This document shows positions 46,546-54,349 of a DNA stretch of 64,000 bases, piece after piece. The position numbers and the translations under genes are program-made. Each line of letters begins with the position of its first letter. Position 1 is the stretch's first letter. Origin of the DNA: Hydrogenovibrio thermophilus (GTDB taxonomy: Bacteria > Pseudomonadota > Gammaproteobacteria > Thiomicrospirales > Thiomicrospiraceae); the NCBI RefSeq assembly GCF_004028275.1, contig NZ_CP035033.1, forward strand, positions 2,042,501 through 2,106,500, read 5' to 3'. The notes below the pieces were generated by a model, which was given only the letters and a program-made list of their open reading frames with translations, ran no database searches and was not told the DNA's origin.

Positions 46546-47406
46546 TCAGTGCCCGTTTGCACGACGAGCTTCCAGGAACGCCGCCACCACAATTAACAAG
46601 CCGCCGACCATTTCCGTCGGGCTCATGGTTTCATTCAACAGAATACTGGCCGACAAGACCGCCGTCACCAGCTCCATAATAATGATGATCGAAGAACGTC
46701 CGGCTTCCATGTGCGTCACCGCCCATTGCGTCCCAAGGTTGGCCATCATCATCCAAACCGCGCCGAACAAGAACAAAATCCCCCAGGCCTGAAGACTGAC
46801 ATCCGGCAAGGTCGGCAAGGACATCACCTGAATGACCCCGCTGGCCATCAACACCGAACCGCCGAACATAAAGGCTAACTTTAGCGACACGTCCACCTTC
46901 GGCGACACCCGGAAAGCAATGTTATTCATGGCAAACAAAAAACCGGACAACAGCGCCAGCGCATCAATCCAGGACGGCGGCGATTCCAGGGCTTTCCAAC
47001 CGCCCACCACCAAGAAGGCGCCGGACACCGCCAGCCCTAACCCTAACCAACGCACCCGGTCGATGGCTTCCCCCAAAAACAGGCGGCCGCCAATCACGCC
47101 CCAAACCGGCAAGAGATAGAACAGCACCATGACCCGAATCACCTCGCCGTAAATCATCGCGGTATTGAACGCCAGCTGCGCCCCGCCACCCAACACACCG
47201 ATGGCCAGCAAGATTTTCCAGGACGGACGAATTTCCGAACGTTTGCGCCAAATCCACGGCAAAATCACCACCAACATAATGGTGTACAAAAACAAGGTCA
47301 GCGGAATGCCGTCAAACCCCATCTCATGCAAATACTTCAACGGCAACCAAGCCAGGCCCCATAAAACCGAGGAAAAAAACAGCACCACCGTGGCGACAAG
47401 TTCCAT
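46546..47406 (-). CDS. EamA/DMT-superfamily permease
   Basis: The 286-residue inner-membrane protein has about ten hydrophobic segments in two EamA repeats, the drug/metabolite transporter pattern. Members often export amino acids, amines or related metabolites. An intrinsic terminator (47436-47460) separates it from the MBL gene upstream, so it may be transcribed from its own promoter or by read-through; AAGGA lies before the ATG. Between an oxygenase/MBL pair and a guanidine-type binding protein, it may export a by-product. A near copy of the iterated palindrome (46783-46792) encodes Gln-Ala-Trp. Confidence 0.82.
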   Translation of the reverse strand: MELVATVVLFFSSVLWGLAWLPLKYLHEMGFDGIPLTLFLYTIMLVVILPWIWRKRSEIRPSWKILLAIGVLGGGAQLAFNTAMIYGEVIRVMVLFYLLPVWGVIGGRLFLGEAIDRVRWLGLGLAVSGAFLVVGGWKALESPPSWIDALALLSGFLFAMNNIAFRVSPKVDVSLKLAFMFGGSVLMASGVIQVMSLPTLPDVSLQAWGILFLFGAVWMMMANLGTQWAVTHMEAGRSSIIIIMELVTAVLSASILLNETMSPTEMVGGLLIVVAAFLEARRANGH

Positions 47407-47435
47407 AACCTAAAATCCTTAAAAATCCATCATCC

Positions 47436-47460
47436 AAAAAAAAGACAGCGTGACGCTGCC
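47436..47460 (-). terminator. intrinsic terminator after the oxygenase-MBL operon
   Basis: The minus strand reads GGCAGCGTCACGCTGTC, a short GC-rich hairpin, followed by eight T residues (plus-strand A run 47436-47443). It lies 44 bp after the MBL stop and should end the transcript that starts before 49327. Confidence 0.85.
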
Positions 47461-47503
47461 GGGTAAGTTACTAACGTAAAGCGGGCCTGACGGCTCCGCC
47501 TTT

Positions 47504-48286
47504 CTACTCGAAAAAGTTCGGGAATCGATTATGGCGCTGGAAAAATGCCCAATCATGATTCGGCCAAAGCGCCGCCTGCTGTTTCTCACTGAGGTATTTC
47601 AATTTACGGATACTCTCGATCGCCAATTGCTCGTTATCCTGCCAGCACAAACCGGGCGCGACTTCATCTTCGATATTCTCCGTCAAGTCCGCCGCATCAC
47701 CCGCCAACAAAATCGGCGGGCCTTTCGGCAACTCCACCAGCATCGACATATGCCCCGCAGTATGCCCCGGGGTTTCAATCGCACTGACCCCATCGGTTAA
47801 ATCGTACTCGCCGGTTTGCAACTTCCAATTCAAGGGCAACTCGAAATCGGATGCAAAATAAGCATCGTCCGCCGGCTCTTTCGCCGCCGCCATTTCCTGA
47901 GCGTGGACATGCACTTCGGCATGGCAGAATTCGCATAAGCCGCCGGCATGATCGAAATGCAAATGACTGCAAAACACCAAATCCACGTCTTCGGTTTTCA
48001 ACCCCAGTTCCTGCAAACGATTCGGTAAACGTTCTTCCTCATCCATTTCCGGCGGCCCGAATGGAAAACCGTCGTGCTCGTAATAATGGGCGCGCTGCTC
48101 TTTTTGCTGAATTTTTTGATAATCACACCCCACATCAAACAGAATGCGACCGTTTTTGGTTTCAATCAAATAGGCCAAAATCGGCGCCTGAATGATTTCA
48201 CCCTGTCCGCGCCCGCGCGTGGACAAGGTTTTTTCATAGGTATGACGGCCGGTGAGAATCGGCCAAAATTTGGTTACTTGCGTCAT
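47504..48286 (-). CDS. metallo-beta-lactamase-fold hydrolase
   Basis: The 260-residue MBL-fold hydrolase of the N-acyl-homoserine-lactonase-like group carries the dinuclear zinc motif HLHFDH (His108, His110, Asp112, His113), a third His in ETPGHTAGH, Asp in LAGDAAD and the final His in PNHDW. It lies 18 bp downstream of the second desaturase-type oxygenase in the same operon. It probably hydrolyses a lactone, cyclic amide or ester formed after oxygenation. Quorum quenching is possible, but the context favours catabolism. Confidence 0.85.
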   Translation of the reverse strand: MTQVTKFWPILTGRHTYEKTLSTRGRGQGEIIQAPILAYLIETKNGRILFDVGCDYQKIQQKEQRAHYYEHDGFPFGPPEMDEEERLPNRLQELGLKTEDVDLVFCSHLHFDHAGGLCEFCHAEVHVHAQEMAAAKEPADDAYFASDFELPLNWKLQTGEYDLTDGVSAIETPGHTAGHMSMLVELPKGPPILLAGDAADLTENIEDEVAPGLCWQDNEQLAIESIRKLKYLSEKQQAALWPNHDWAFFQRHNRFPNFFE

Positions 48287-48304
48287 GTTCGCTCCAATCT
48301 CGTT

Positions 48305-49327
48305 TTAATGCGCCGTCAAAAAAGACACGCCATCCACACCGATAAAGCTTTCGCCTTCATCCTGCTTCACCGGCAAATTGACAGGGTCGGCGTTTAAAAT
48401 GCGCGGCACACGATAACGGTGGAAACTTTTCATAAGATGGCGGAACGTCAACACTTGACGCTCGTCGTCGCCATAGGATTCCTGGTGCAATTTTGGCAAC
48501 CGATACCAAGGCTGTAACATGCTGTCATGATGGACATTGTGATAACAGAAATTCAGCACCAGCAAGTTCACCCAAGGGTGCTTTTCCGACAGCAGATTGG
48601 AATAAGTATTGTCGTGCTCGAATTGAGCGTCGCGCAGGCGCGCTTCCGGCCCGCGCTTTTGATCCAGAGTTTCATACACGTCATAAGTATGCTGATGCGT
48701 ATCCATAAAACGCATCACCGTCAAGAACATCAAATACGCAATCGGATACAACCACAATACATCAATCGACACCGAAGCCAGCGCCCAGAAAAACGCCACG
48801 CGAACCACCAAAAAGAACACCACGCGCGCCCGTCTGGAACGGCGGCTTTCTTTAATAAACGGCAAGACGATGACCAGAAAGTGCATCCAGACTTCCAACG
48901 CCGGAATGTAAAACCATTCCAGGGTTTTCAACAGTTTCAAAAATCGCGGATGCTTTTCCAACAACGGACGAAAGTCGAACGACACCACATCCGCCCGGTC
49001 GATATGATGGCGGTTGTGTTTGTTACGAATATCGTCGAAATGCGAATAACTGGTGCCGGTAATCCACAACAGAATTTCCGAAAACCACTGGTTATGCTCT
49101 TTTTTTCGGAACAAACTCAAATGCGCCGTTTCATGAATCAGATAGGCCGCAATCACCATCGAATGCGCCAGCGCCAAAACCCCCACCGCATTCAGCCAGC
49201 CCGAATCGGACAGCATAAAATACAACCCGAATCCGTAGGTCAATAACACATACCCAAATGCCAACGCATTCGGCAAGGCTGCATCGTCGTGCCGGAACAA
49301 ACCGGTTGCCTTATTTGTTTTCACCAT
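48305..49327 (-). CDS. desaturase-type membrane di-iron oxygenase, paralogue 2
   Basis: The 340-residue membrane protein has the His boxes HETAH, HNRHH (after DDIRNK) and HNVHH, arranged as in paralogue 1 at 20336-21349; identical or near-identical blocks include YSNLLS, HPWVNLL/YPWVNLL, RFMD and the terminal GVDGVSFLTA. ATG 49327 follows GAGGCGA and is preferred to the TTG at 49357. It is cotranscribed with an MBL hydrolase. Upstream lie both a NikR-type dyad (49396) and the TGCAAAT-type palindrome (49434) of the first oxygenase cluster. It has no adjacent rubredoxin and may share the one at 24060. Confidence 0.83.
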   Translation of the reverse strand: MVKTNKATGLFRHDDAALPNALAFGYVLLTYGFGLYFMLSDSGWLNAVGVLALAHSMVIAAYLIHETAHLSLFRKKEHNQWFSEILLWITGTSYSHFDDIRNKHNRHHIDRADVVSFDFRPLLEKHPRFLKLLKTLEWFYIPALEVWMHFLVIVLPFIKESRRSRRARVVFFLVVRVAFFWALASVSIDVLWLYPIAYLMFLTVMRFMDTHQHTYDVYETLDQKRGPEARLRDAQFEHDNTYSNLLSEKHPWVNLLVLNFCYHNVHHDSMLQPWYRLPKLHQESYGDDERQVLTFRHLMKSFHRYRVPRILNADPVNLPVKQDEGESFIGVDGVSFLTAH

Positions 49328-49362
49328 CTTCGCCTCACTTAATCCACTGATTCCCAAAACCG

Positions 49363-49372
49363 CCAGGCCTGG
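49363..49372. repeat. CCAGGCCTGG palindrome in the leader of oxygenase 2
   Basis: This exact copy lies 35 bp upstream of the oxygenase start codon. The flanks AAAACCG and TGATTATT resemble those of the copies at 3012 and 7527, giving a half-site consensus close to AAAYCRCCAGG. Confidence 0.85.
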
Positions 49373-49395
49373 TGATTATTCAGTCGATTGACACA

Positions 49396-49445
49396 TTATT
49401 ATGAAAGTTACATTTAGTAATAATAAAATTATGTGCAAATCTGCA
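49396..49445 (-). promoter_or_regulatory. dual operator region of oxygenase 2: 28-bp dyad O3 and TGCAAAT-type palindrome
   Basis: TTATTAT (49396-49402) and GTAATAA (49417-49423) give the third 28-bp dyad, one arm base off from O1 and O2. TGCAAATCTGCA (49434-49445) is one mismatch from the palindrome of the 18.9-19.5 kb regulator. On the minus strand TTGCAG is followed after 18 bp by TATTAC, so the palindrome would cover the -35 and the dyad the -10. The same layout, TTGCAA-N18-TATGCT, occurs before 19475. Confidence 0.65.
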
Positions 49446-49607
49446 AGCACCTTGTATGCCATCGAAACAATACTTTTATTAACAATAACTTATAATAATT
49501 TTGTGATTTTGAACGATTCCCTTATGCACCAGTCTAGTGCTCAACTGATCTCTTAAAGCACCATTCTGAAATACCAGAGTCTCCCCTCAAAAAACACCGC
49601 GCCCATC

Positions 49608-49666
49608 TTGGTCGAAAACCCGATTCACAGTATAATATTCTCTTTTATTTTCAACACGTAACGTGT
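49608..49666 (+). promoter_or_regulatory. promoter and downstream operator of gpt
   Basis: TTGGTC (49608-49613) and TATAAT (49631-49636) are 17 bp apart, a good sigma-70 promoter. ACACGTAACGTGT (49654-49666), a perfect dyad around a central A, lies just downstream of the expected start of transcription, where a repressor would block the polymerase. The regulator is not identified; the site does not match the E. coli PurR consensus. The stretch 49446-49600 shows nothing else. Confidence 0.65.
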
Positions 49667-49696
49667 AACCAAACACAGTGAAAGAGACACCTTATC

Positions 49697-50182
49697 ATGC
49701 CAAACAACACAGACCGTTACCTTGTATCCTGGGACCAACTACACCGCGACTGCCGCACCCTGACCAAAGAGCTTCTGACACTGGAAACCCAATGGGACGG
49801 CATCATCGCCATCACCCGCGGCGGCATGATTCCGGCCACCATCATTGCACGCGAATTGGGCATTCGCCTGATCGACAGTATTTCAGTGCGCACTTACAGC
49901 CACAAACAAATCAGCGAACCGGTCATTTTAAGTGACGTCACGGCGACACAGGATGGCGAGAACTTTCTTTTAATTGACGATTTAGTGGATACCGGGAAAA
50001 CGGCGAAATTTGTACGTGAACGTTTGCCGAAAGCGTATTTCGCCACGGTTTACGCCAAGCCGGAAGGCAAGCCATTGGTGGACACACACGTGACCGAAGT
50101 CAGCCAAGATACGTGGATTTACTTTCCATGGGATTTGGACTTGAGCTACGCCAAGCCCATTTCAAAAGACGCGGACGAATGA
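49697..50182 (+). CDS. gpt: xanthine(-guanine) phosphoribosyltransferase
   Basis: The 161-residue type I phosphoribosyltransferase salvages xanthine and guanine to XMP and GMP. The PRPP motif LLIDDLVDTGKTA (about 93-105) and the N-terminal WDGIIAITRGGMIPATIIARELGIR closely resemble E. coli Gpt, and the C-terminal DTWIYFPWD corresponds to its base-binding region. It has its own promoter and stands alone on the plus strand between the oxygenase operon and the purine-catabolic operon, so salvage and breakdown genes are neighbours. RBS AAAGAGA lies before the ATG. Confidence 0.92.
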   Translation: MPNNTDRYLVSWDQLHRDCRTLTKELLTLETQWDGIIAITRGGMIPATIIARELGIRLIDSISVRTYSHKQISEPVILSDVTATQDGENFLLIDDLVDTGKTAKFVRERLPKAYFATVYAKPEGKPLVDTHVTEVSQDTWIYFPWDLDLSYAKPISKDADE

Positions 50183-50219
50183 ACGACGCCCGCAGAATGG
50201 TGTTACGTATGGTGCTACT

Positions 50220-50717
50220 TTAGGCGTCGGAAACTAACTTACAAACGCGCAACTGCGCAATCTTAATCAGCTCGGCCAATGCCACTGGCCACTCCTGTTC
50301 GGGAGTGGCTTCGGAACGTGAACGCATCTGTTCCAAGATCGTTTCCTTGGTCATGCCAGCGACCGCAACCACAAATGGAAACCCCATTTTCGATTCATAA
50401 CGCTCGTTCAATTCCGCGAACAAGGCCATCTCCGGCTCGGTTAACTGACTCAGCCCCGCTCCCTTTTGTTCGGATTGCGAAAAGCCCGGTTGAGCTCGCC
50501 CCACTCCCAGCTTGGGGTGCTGGCATAAAGCCTCATGTTGCTGCTCGAGCGGTGCCGCCTGAATAAGCTGCGCCAGCCGCTCTTGCATGACCGCCAAGGA
50601 AGCGAACGGGCGTACCGCGGCCAGCTTCGGCAGCACCCATTCACAATGTTCCAACAGAGGCGCGCACGCCTCTACAAATTGAGACTCCGACAACTGGTTC
50701 AATTCCATTAACGTCAT
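50220..50717 (-). CDS. uraD: OHCU decarboxylase
   Basis: The 165-residue product is 2-oxo-4-hydroxy-4-carboxy-5-ureidoimidazoline decarboxylase, giving S-allantoin in the third step of urate breakdown. The catalytic His lies in HPKLGVG, with the conserved acidic and Phe residues of ELNERYESKMGFPFVVAVAG; HPDL is more usual than HPKL. ATG 50717 follows GGGAGG, better than the TTG at 50729. It is the last gene of the minus-strand operon with puuD, puuE and a transporter; hiuH, the preceding step, is on the divergent transcript. Confidence 0.92.
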   Translation of the reverse strand: MTLMELNQLSESQFVEACAPLLEHCEWVLPKLAAVRPFASLAVMQERLAQLIQAAPLEQQHEALCQHPKLGVGRAQPGFSQSEQKGAGLSQLTEPEMALFAELNERYESKMGFPFVVAVAGMTKETILEQMRSRSEATPEQEWPVALAELIKIAQLRVCKLVSDA

Positions 50718-50729
50718 CTTCCCTCCCAA

Positions 50730-51512
50730 TTAATTACGGAACGCCCAACGCGTCATGCGCTTTTCCAGCACAGCGAAGATGGTATACATCGCGAGACCTT
50801 CCAAGGCCAAAACGACCAGGCCTGCAAACACCAGCGGCACATCGAAGTTGGCCTGAGCCGACAACATCAAATGCCCGACACCGGAATTCGCGGCCACGGT
50901 TTCCGCCACCACCGACCCGACAAACGCCAGTGTGATGGAAATTTTCAAGGCGCCGAAAAAATACGGCAAGGTATTCGGAATGCCCACCTTAAATAAAATC
51001 TGGCGTTTACTGGCTTTCAGCGCCCGCATGACATCCACCACTTCCGGTTCCAACGTGGCCAGCCCGGTCGATACATTCACCACAATCGGGAAGAATGAAA
51101 TCAACCAAGCGGTCAAAATGGCCGGGGTGGTGCCAATGCCAAACCACAGCACCAAAATCGGCACCACGGCCACTTTCGGTACGGTTTCAAACGCGATGAA
51201 CAACGGGTAGAGTGCATTATAAAGCGTCTTGGAGTTACCGATCACGGCTCCAATCGCCACCCCGAACACCACCGAAATACCAAATCCGATGACCGTGGTT
51301 TTCAGCGTCTGCCAACCGTTTTCCAACAGGGCTTCCTGATATTCCACCATGGTCGCGGCGATTTTCGCCGGTGTCGGAAGGAAATACTCGGGAATCCCGG
51401 CCCACATACAGACCAGCTGCCAAAGCGCCAGCGCCGACACAAAAATCGTGACCGGAGCGCCATATTCAAACGCCTTGGTTTGCGAGAAAGAAGACCAAAG
51501 AGTACGTTTCAT
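50730..51512 (-). CDS. ABC transporter permease of purine operon (NitT/TauT type)
   Basis: The 260-residue inner-membrane permease has about six hydrophobic segments and the coupling loop VMRALKASKRQILFKVGIPNTLPY. It overlaps the ATPase gene by four bases and lies 12 bp before uraD, inside an operon of urate and allantoin enzymes. The importer probably takes up a purine-ring product such as urate or allantoin, although related systems in other bacteria import pyrimidines. A near copy of the iterated palindrome lies at 50816-50825. Confidence 0.86.
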   Translation of the reverse strand: MKRTLWSSFSQTKAFEYGAPVTIFVSALALWQLVCMWAGIPEYFLPTPAKIAATMVEYQEALLENGWQTLKTTVIGFGISVVFGVAIGAVIGNSKTLYNALYPLFIAFETVPKVAVVPILVLWFGIGTTPAILTAWLISFFPIVVNVSTGLATLEPEVVDVMRALKASKRQILFKVGIPNTLPYFFGALKISITLAFVGSVVAETVAANSGVGHLMLSAQANFDVPLVFAGLVVLALEGLAMYTIFAVLEKRMTRWAFRN

Positions 51513-52303
51513 GCAGCCTCCTTCGCGGACTTAATAAAGCCTCTCAACTTCTGCACCAGTTTGGAAAACGTCGGTTCATAACGAATATCAATGGCACGCG
51601 GCCGTTCAAACGTCACCTTTTCATGATGCGTAATCCGCCCCGGACGGGTCGACATTACATAAATGTCATCCGCCAAATAAGCGGCCTCTTCCAGATCATG
51701 CGTCACCAGCAAAACGGTGAACTTTTTCGCCTGCTGCAATTCGCTCAACATAATCCAAAGCTCTTCACGCGTAAACGCATCCAAGGCCCCGAAAGGCTCG
51801 TCCAAAATCAACAAACTCGGCTCATGCACCAACGCTCGGCAAATCGACGCCCGCTGTTGCATACCGCCGGACAGCTCCCACGGAAAATGATGCTCGAACC
51901 CTTTCAGGCCGACTTGCTCCAACAAGCTCATGGCTTTGTTAACGTACTCCGACTTTCTGCGTCGATAACGGTGTTCATAATCCGGGCTGACTTCAAACGG
52001 CAACAACACATTGTCGATAATGTTTCGCCAAGGCAGCAAGGTGGACTTCTGAAATGCCATGCCTACGCCGGACACCGGGCCATTGACTTCCCGGTTATCC
52101 AGAAAAACGTAGCCCAGCGTCGGTGCCTGCAAACCGGATAAAAGCTTCATCATCGTTGATTTACCACAACCACTTGGTCCGACCACAGCCGTGAAGCTGC
52201 CTTGCTGGATGGACATATCCACTTCATGAATCGCCATATCCTGAAGTTCGGTCGAGCCGTTGTAGCTCAGGGAAACTTTTTCAAGCTTGATAAACTCGGA
52301 CAT
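51509..52303 (-). CDS. ABC transporter ATP-binding protein of purine operon
   Basis: The 264-residue ATPase has Walker [10 protein letters not shown] (about 42-50), Q-loop AFQK, signature LSGGM, Walker B LLILDEP and H-loop THDLEE, all intact. It couples to the permease that overlaps its stop codon and to the binding protein encoded 2 bp upstream. The set of three is arranged binding protein, ATPase, permease in transcription order, unlike the guanidine operon where the permease comes first. Confidence 0.9.
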   Translation of the reverse strand: MSEFIKLEKVSLSYNGSTELQDMAIHEVDMSIQQGSFTAVVGPSGCGKSTMMKLLSGLQAPTLGYVFLDNREVNGPVSGVGMAFQKSTLLPWRNIIDNVLLPFEVSPDYEHRYRRRKSEYVNKAMSLLEQVGLKGFEHHFPWELSGGMQQRASICRALVHEPSLLILDEPFGALDAFTREELWIMLSELQQAKKFTVLLVTHDLEEAAYLADDIYVMSTRPGRITHHEKVTFERPRAIDIRYEPTFSKLVQKLRGFIKSAKEAA

Positions 52304-52305
52304 AC

Positions 52306-53310
52306 TTACAGCTCTCTTTCCGATTTCGCAGGCAAGAATTCTTCAGTAAACACAGCTTCCGGCGTTGGCTTATTCTTAAAGTCATACGTCAAACCAACCT
52401 GGTCGATGGCTTCCGCCATCCGTGCCGAATCGACGCCACCAAAGCCATTCGCTTTTACATTATCGGTCACGACATTGTCGTCGATGCACATTTGCAAACG
52501 CTGGGTTTCCACCGCCTTCTTGGCAATTTTATTCCGTTCGATGACATATTGAATACTCTCTTCCGGATGCGCCACCGCGTATTGCCAACCCTTGATGGTC
52601 GCTTTAACAAAGCCTTTGACCAGCTCCGGGTTTTGCTTGGCAAATTCCGGGTTCACCAAAATGGTGTTGCCGTAGAGTTTTAGACCATAATCCGCCATCA
52701 ACATCACATTGATGTCCTCCGCTGGCAGACCGATTTTGCGCAGGTTCAGGAAGGAAGAGAACGAATAACCGGTAATGGCATCCACACGCTTTTGCACCAG
52801 CATGGATTCGCGCACCGCAAAACTGACGTTATCGATATTCACCTCCGACGGATTGATGCCGGTCACGTCGGTAAACGCTTTCCATTGGGCATAAGCCCCA
52901 TCCGGTGCCGGCGCGCCCAATGTTTTACCTTCTAAATCTTTCGGCTTGGCCACACCGGTTTGCTTGGAACCGATAATCGCAAACGGCGGCTTGTCATAAA
53001 CCATCAAAATCCCTTTCAATTCCGAATTCGGGTTCTGGTCTTTGAATTTGATCAAGGAGTTAATATCGGCAAAACCGAACTGGTACGTGCCGGAAGCCAC
53101 TTTTGGAATGGCATCCAATGACCCTTTACCGGAATCAATGGTTACGTCCAGGCCCGCGTCTTTATAGTAGCCTTTTTCTAAGGCCACCAAATAGGCCGCG
53201 GCTGGGCCTTCGAATTTCCAATCCAGCGTAAATTTAACCGGGGTGGCCGCCAAAGCCGGTAAGGCCGTCATTGCCGTCAGCGCAAGCGCAAAAAACCGTT
53301 TGAGTTTCAT
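52306..53310 (-). CDS. ABC transporter substrate-binding protein of purine operon
   Basis: This 334-residue NMT1/THI5-like periplasmic binding protein has a Sec signal (about 1-21, FALALTAMTALPALA). The mature start VKFTLDWKFEGPAAAYLVALEKGYY resembles the group of binding proteins for thiamine-precursor pyrimidines, riboflavin-like and purine-related heterocycles. Its position between puuE and the ATPase suggests a ligand such as urate, allantoin or a purine base; the exact ligand is open. GGAGACAAC precedes the ATG. A gap of 107 bp separates it from puuE. Confidence 0.86.
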   Translation of the reverse strand: MKLKRFFALALTAMTALPALAATPVKFTLDWKFEGPAAAYLVALEKGYYKDAGLDVTIDSGKGSLDAIPKVASGTYQFGFADINSLIKFKDQNPNSELKGILMVYDKPPFAIIGSKQTGVAKPKDLEGKTLGAPAPDGAYAQWKAFTDVTGINPSEVNIDNVSFAVRESMLVQKRVDAITGYSFSSFLNLRKIGLPAEDINVMLMADYGLKLYGNTILVNPEFAKQNPELVKGFVKATIKGWQYAVAHPEESIQYVIERNKIAKKAVETQRLQMCIDDNVVTDNVKANGFGGVDSARMAEAIDQVGLTYDFKNKPTPEAVFTEEFLPAKSEREL

Positions 53311-53417
53311 ATTGTTGTCTCCAGTGTCGATAAAATATGAACACCTAAACCGTTAACCCCGTTGCCAACGTTGATAGGATTCAATCGTTAATAAAATGGT
53401 TGTAAAAAATACGTCGG

Positions 53418-54344
53418 TCAAGCCGGGTGATTGGCCGCCCAATGCCGAGCAATATCGGCCCGGGTACATAACCAAACATCGTCGTGCTGACGCACATATT
53501 CGATAAAGCGTTTCAAAGAAGCAAAGCGCCCCGGCCGGCCGACCAAGCGGCAATGCAACCCAACGGACATCATTTTCGGGGCCACATCGCCCTCGGCATA
53601 CAGCACGTCAAAAGAATCTTTTAAATACGTAAAGAATTGGTCGCCCGAGTTAAACCCTTGCGAAGTGGCGAAACGCATGTCATTGGCGTCCAAGGTATAA
53701 GGCACCACCAAGTGCGGTTGGCCACCTTCCTGTACCCAAAACGGCAGTTCATCGGAATAAGAATCCGAATCGTACAAAGGTGTGGTCTCTTCCAGCAAGA
53801 TGCGTCGGGTCTGGTCGCTGTTACGCCCGATGTACCACCCCAAGGGTTCTTGCCCGGTCAAGGCGGTGTGAATTTCCAGCGCTTGACGAATATGACTGCG
53901 TTCCACTTCCGGGTCGACCGCCGCGTAGTCAATCCAGCGGTAACCGTGACTGGCGATTTCCCAATCCGCATCCAGCATGGCTTGAACCGCCTCCGGGTTG
54001 CGCTGCAAGGCCATCGCCACCCCGAACACCGTGACCGGAATGCCCATTTCGGTGAACAATCGATGCAATCGCCAGAAACCGACGCGCGAACCGTACTCGT
54101 ATATCGTTTCAATGCTCATATGACGTTGGCCCTGCCAGGGCGAAGCGCCCATGACTTCGGATAAGAAGGCTTCGGAGGCCGGGTCGCCGTGCAAGATACA
54201 GTTCTCGCCGCCCTCTTCATAATTGATGACAAACTGCAAAGCCAGCTTGGCTTTACCCGGCCAGGTCACTTTCGGCGGATTCGCCCCGTAGCCCACCATG
54301 TCCCTTGGATAATCTGGATACGTTAAACCGTTTGATTCTTCCAT
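53418..54344 (-). CDS. puuE: allantoinase, polysaccharide-deacetylase type
   Basis: The 308-residue PuuE-type enzyme opens allantoin to allantoate without the metal centre of classical allantoinases. The N-terminal YPRDMVGYGANPPKVTWPGKAKLALQFVINYEEG and ASHGYRWIDY are characteristic of PuuE. It follows puuD with only 5 bp between them on the minus strand. Allantoate would need further enzymes (allantoicase or allantoate amidohydrolase) that are not in this window. Confidence 0.93.
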   Translation of the reverse strand: MEESNGLTYPDYPRDMVGYGANPPKVTWPGKAKLALQFVINYEEGGENCILHGDPASEAFLSEVMGASPWQGQRHMSIETIYEYGSRVGFWRLHRLFTEMGIPVTVFGVAMALQRNPEAVQAMLDADWEIASHGYRWIDYAAVDPEVERSHIRQALEIHTALTGQEPLGWYIGRNSDQTRRILLEETTPLYDSDSYSDELPFWVQEGGQPHLVVPYTLDANDMRFATSQGFNSGDQFFTYLKDSFDVLYAEGDVAPKMMSVGLHCRLVGRPGRFASLKRFIEYVRQHDDVWLCTRADIARHWAANHPA

Positions 54345-54349
54345 CTTGA

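Noticed and set aside
47504-48286. Dedicated quorum-quenching lactonase
   Set aside because: The fold permits it, but cotranscription with an oxygenase and no quorum-sensing genes favour a catabolic hydrolase.
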